Source: Serratia sp. DD3
GTDB lineage: Bacteria > Pseudomonadota > Gammaproteobacteria > Enterobacterales > Enterobacteriaceae
DNA length: 64,000 nt
NCBI RefSeq assembly: GCF_000496755.2
Contig: NZ_AYKS02000033.1
Location: 146,163-210,162 of the forward strand
Reading direction: 5' to 3'
Part shown: piece after piece, positions 61,857 to 64,000 of the stretch
How positions within the stretch are numbered: the first letter of the stretch is position 1
Layout: each line of letters opens with the position of its first letter
Position numbers and translations under genes: made by a program
Notes under the pieces: generated by a model
Told to the model about the DNA's origin: nothing
Seen by the model: only the letters and a program-made list of their open reading frames with translations
The model's database searches: none

Positions 61857-62260
61857 TATATTTTCCTTACCTTCATTACACCCATCACTACTGGGCAGGT
61901 GAAGTTGGCGAAGTTAATGTTGTCGGAAATAGCGGCAATTTAAGGTGAAGAAATGGGCTTTTATTGGTTAGATATCATGCTAAGCATGTCAAGAATAACC
62001 AATAATGTTAAAAAAACAAAACTGATTTCATCTTTTTGTTAAGAATTTTATTAATCATTTGTTATTAAATGATTAAATTACCCATCGTGCGTAACATCTA
62101 TAGACAGCGATAGTTTTATCGACAAATACTACTTATCAAATTGTTTTTTAATAATTTTTGTTAAGAATATTCGTATTGATGAACTGAGTAGAACAAGGTA
62201 GGCAAGCGCAGGAGTCCCCTCCTGCAACGTTAATGATAGCGGATATTGCAGAAAACAGGA
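61857..62260. other. aceBAK promoter region and metA downstream region
   Basis: About 400 nt, very AT-rich in the middle. CATGC-TAA-GCATG (61976-61988) is a perfect dyad. I see no unambiguous IclR, Cra or ArcA site. The metA transcript ends at the low-T side near 62200-62260 with no clear hairpin. Confidence 0.45.
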
Positions 62261-63190
62261 TTACTCAAGGGTAGGATTCATGTGACGCAGATCAAACGGT
62301 GTGATCTGGTAGACGCAATAGTTCAACCAGTTGCAAAACAGTAAATGACCATGGCTACGCCATGAGGCGATTGGGGGCAGTTGCGGGTTATCTTCAGGAA
62401 AATAGTTCCATGGTACCACTGGGTTGAGGCCAGCATTGAGATCTCGCAAATACTCGTCTGCCAGCGTTAATGGATCATATTCTGGGTGCCCGGTAACAAA
62501 TGCCAGGCGCTTATCGGGGCTTGCAAACAGATAGGCACCAGCGAGCTCTGACTCAGCCAGAATATCCAGATCAGTATACTGGCGGATAATATGGGTAGGG
62601 AAATCAGCGTAGCGTGAATGCGGGGCTAGAAAAGTCTGATCAAATCCCCGGGTCAATAAGGCATGCGGTTGCAGCGTTTGGTGCTGATAAACACCAGAAA
62701 GCTTAACTTCTCGCGTTAGCTTCGGAATACCGTAGAGAATGTTCAATGCTGCTTGTACTGCCCAACAGACGAAAAGCGTAGAAGTGACGTGATCCTTAGC
62801 CCAGGCAATAATACGCGCAATCTGTGGCCAATAGGCAACATCACAGAAATCCACTAACCCTAAAGGCGCGCCTGTAACGATCAGGCCATCAAAGTTATCT
62901 TCCTGAATATCTTCAAAATTACAGTAAAAATTATTTAAATGCTCTGCCGGCGTATTCTTCGATTCGCGGCTATCAATGCGCAGCAGTTGAATATCGATTT
63001 GTAATGGGGAATTAGAGAGTAAACGCAGAAACTGATTTTCCGTTTCAATCTTTTTTGGCATCAAATTAAGGATTAACACCTTGAGTGGCCTGATTTCCTG
63101 TGTTCTTGCACGAGAAGATGTCATCACAAACACATTCTCATTACGCAAAAAATTAACTGCAGGTAGTTCATCAGGAACACGAATCGGCAT
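62261..63190 (-). CDS. metA: Homoserine O-succinyltransferase
   Basis: Commits homoserine to methionine synthesis. 309 residues, exactly the E. coli length. The catalytic cysteine is in [11 protein letters not shown] and the His/Glu pair in TGHPEYD. GGAGATTAAGCA precedes the ATG. Control by MetJ is indicated by tandem boxes just upstream. It lies between aceB and the rRNA operon, as metA lies near rrnE in E. coli. Confidence 0.97.
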   Translation of the reverse strand: MPIRVPDELPAVNFLRNENVFVMTSSRARTQEIRPLKVLILNLMPKKIETENQFLRLLSNSPLQIDIQLLRIDSRESKNTPAEHLNNFYCNFEDIQEDNFDGLIVTGAPLGLVDFCDVAYWPQIARIIAWAKDHVTSTLFVCWAVQAALNILYGIPKLTREVKLSGVYQHQTLQPHALLTRGFDQTFLAPHSRYADFPTHIIRQYTDLDILAESELAGAYLFASPDKRLAFVTGHPEYDPLTLADEYLRDLNAGLNPVVPWNYFPEDNPQLPPIASWRSHGHLLFCNWLNYCVYQITPFDLRHMNPTLE

Positions 63191-63208
63191 TGCTTAATCT
63201 CCAGGCTC

Positions 63209-63240
63209 ATCCGTTTATACGTTTAGACTTCTAGATGCCT
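63209..63240 (-). promoter_or_regulatory. Tandem MetJ boxes upstream of metA
   Basis: Four contiguous 8-bp units against AGACGTCT: ATCCGTTT (5/8), ATACGTTT (6/8), AGACTTCT (7/8) and AGATGCCT (6/8). Head-to-tail 8-bp repeats are the MetJ operator form. Confidence 0.75.
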
Positions 63241-63357
63241 GAAGATAGCGTTTTTTCTGCATCATGTCGAGTGTTCAACAGAAAGGTGAAAATGTTTCAT
63301 CACCAGAGACGGGGTCACATCCCTATGCTCGGGTAGAAAAGCTATAACAAATAAAGC

Positions 63358-63383
63358 AAAAAACCCCATGCTTACGCACGGGG
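63358..63383 (-). terminator. Intrinsic terminator of the rRNA operon
   Basis: On the minus strand CCCCGTGCGTAAGCATGGGG forms a stem (63383-63364) followed by TTTTTT (63363-63358), 17 nt beyond the distal 5S gene. Confidence 0.9.
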
Positions 63384-63399
63384 TTCTTTGCTTTATTTG

Positions 63400-63519
63400 A
63401 TGCTTGGCAGTGTCCTACTCTCACATGGGGAGACCCCACACTACCATCGGCGCTACGGCGTTTCACTTCTGAGTTCGGCATGGGATCAGGTGGTACCACC
63501 GCGCTATTGCCGCCAAGCA
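63400..63519 (-). rRNA. rrf: 5S ribosomal RNA, distal copy
   Basis: A 120-nt 5S gene read on the minus strand, from TGCTTGGCGGCAATAGCG to GACACTGCCAAGCAT. The conserved CCCATGCCGAACTCAGAAGT segment is present, and the ends pair in helix I. It differs from the proximal copy mainly in helix I (TTGG versus CTGG) and at 63495-63510 (GGTACCACC, CAATAGC). Confidence 0.97.
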
Positions 63520-63563
63520 AATTCTTTTAATTCTTGTTTGCCGAACTAACTTTACTAATAAAG

Positions 63564-63639
63564 TGGTGCTGATACCCAGAGTCGAACTGGGGACCTCACC
63601 CTTACCAAGGGTGCGCTCTACCAACTGAGCCATATCAGC
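63564..63639 (-). tRNA. thrV: tRNA-Thr (GGT anticodon)
   Basis: A 76-nt cloverleaf on the minus strand, from GCTGATATGGCTCAG to TATCAGCACCA with encoded CCA. The anticodon loop TTGGTAA gives GGT, reading ACC/ACU threonine codons. The T-arm GTTCGACTC is normal. It lies between two 5S genes, as thrV does in E. coli rrnD. Confidence 0.97.
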
Positions 63640-63650
63640 ACACAAATTGG

Positions 63651-63770
63651 ATGCCTGGCAGTGTCCTACTCTCACATGGGGAGACCCCACACTACCATCG
63701 GCGCTACGGCGTTTCACTTCTGAGTTCGGCATGGGATCAGGTGGGACCACCGCGCTAAGGCCGCCAGGCA
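63651..63770 (-). rRNA. rrf: 5S ribosomal RNA, proximal copy
   Basis: A 120-nt 5S gene on the minus strand, from TGCCTGGCGGCCTTAGCG to GACACTGCCAGGCAT. It follows the 23S gene by ~160 nt. Confidence 0.97.
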
Positions 63771-63932
63771 AATCAGGTTTCAGGTCACAGGAAACAGGTT
63801 TCAGTTAATCCACCTCACCCCTATGCACCTCAAAATCTTTGTTGCTCTCATCTTCAATCTGTAGAACAAGCTGATTATCGCTATCTCTCTACCCGATATC
63901 CTGGTATCAGGTCAAAACACCTTCGGTGTTGT

Positions 63933-64000
63933 AAGGTTAAGCCTCACGGTTCATTAGTACTGGTTAGCTCAATACATCGCTGCACTTACACACCCAGCCT
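63933..64000 (-). rRNA. rrl: 23S ribosomal RNA, 3' end (partial)
   Basis: Only the last 68 nt are in the window. Read on minus they end ACTAATGAACCGTGAGGC followed by TTAACCTT, the conserved enterobacterial 23S 3' end. The rest of the operon lies beyond the window. Confidence 0.95.

Noticed and set aside
63323..63771. ORFs of 65 and 102 codons with near-identical sequence
   Set aside because: They are translations of the two 5S rRNA genes and tRNA-Thr on the same strand.

Overview
The window is chromosomal DNA of an enterobacterium (order Enterobacterales). Gene content and order follow the Escherichia/Yersinia/Serratia plan: alr-dnaB, qor-pspG-dusA, zur-dinF-lexA-dgkA-plsB-ubiA-ubiC, the divergent mal regulon, yjbEFGH-pgi, lysC, metH-aceK-aceA-aceB-metA, then an rRNA operon. 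ERIC-type palindromic repeats and near-identical protein families fit a Yersiniaceae-like host (Serratia, Rahnella or Yersinia relatives). This is an inference from content; the genus was not determined.

Layout. 1-16154 is core housekeeping DNA (cell wall precursor, replication, stress, zinc, SOS, phospholipid and ubiquinone genes) with two accessory secreted-protein genes and a GST. 16155-18108 holds a small inner-membrane-type protein and a Phd/ParE-type toxin-antitoxin pair inserted between ubiC and malM. 18109-26065 is the maltose regulon: malK-lamB-malM on minus and malE-malF-malG on plus, around a MalT/CRP control region. 26664-30612 is the yjbEFGH exopolysaccharide operon, followed by pgi, a relic of a CPBP-type membrane protein, an unknown membrane protein, and lysC with its lysine riboswitch.

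37630-47303 is the ygc cluster: ygcN-ygcO (FixC/FixX-like), ygcQ-ygcR (ETF subunits), transporter ygcS, FAD dehydrogenase ygcU, SDR ygcW, transporter yqcE and kinase ygcE. The arrangement suggests uptake, phosphorylation and oxidation of an unidentified polyol, sugar or sugar acid, with electrons passed through an electron-transfer flavoprotein to quinone. Its GlpP-like antiterminator gene ygcP is not between ygcO and ygcQ but at 52089-52694, beyond a 4.4-kb accessory block (TetR, two SDRs, a small hydrophobic ORF, a secreted protein and a membrane hydrolase).

The most interesting observation is in the ygcW/yqcE divergent region. Two nearly identical leader elements face opposite ways. Each is an intrinsic terminator (15-bp stem plus U7-U8) whose 5' arm can instead pair with an upstream AGTTACT, giving a mutually exclusive antiterminator hairpin. 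Each lies just downstream of a consensus-like CRP site and an extended -10. YgcP is the obvious candidate for the protein that switches both leaders, which would make this a two-operon, CRP-gated, antitermination-controlled catabolic system. The yqcE gene has lost its central ~200 codons in frame, so the system may be decaying.

52813-64000 is core again: metH, aceK, aceA, aceB, metA (with tandem MetJ boxes) and the end of an rRNA operon on the minus strand (23S-5S-tRNA-Thr-5S-terminator). No iclR gene lies between metH and aceK.
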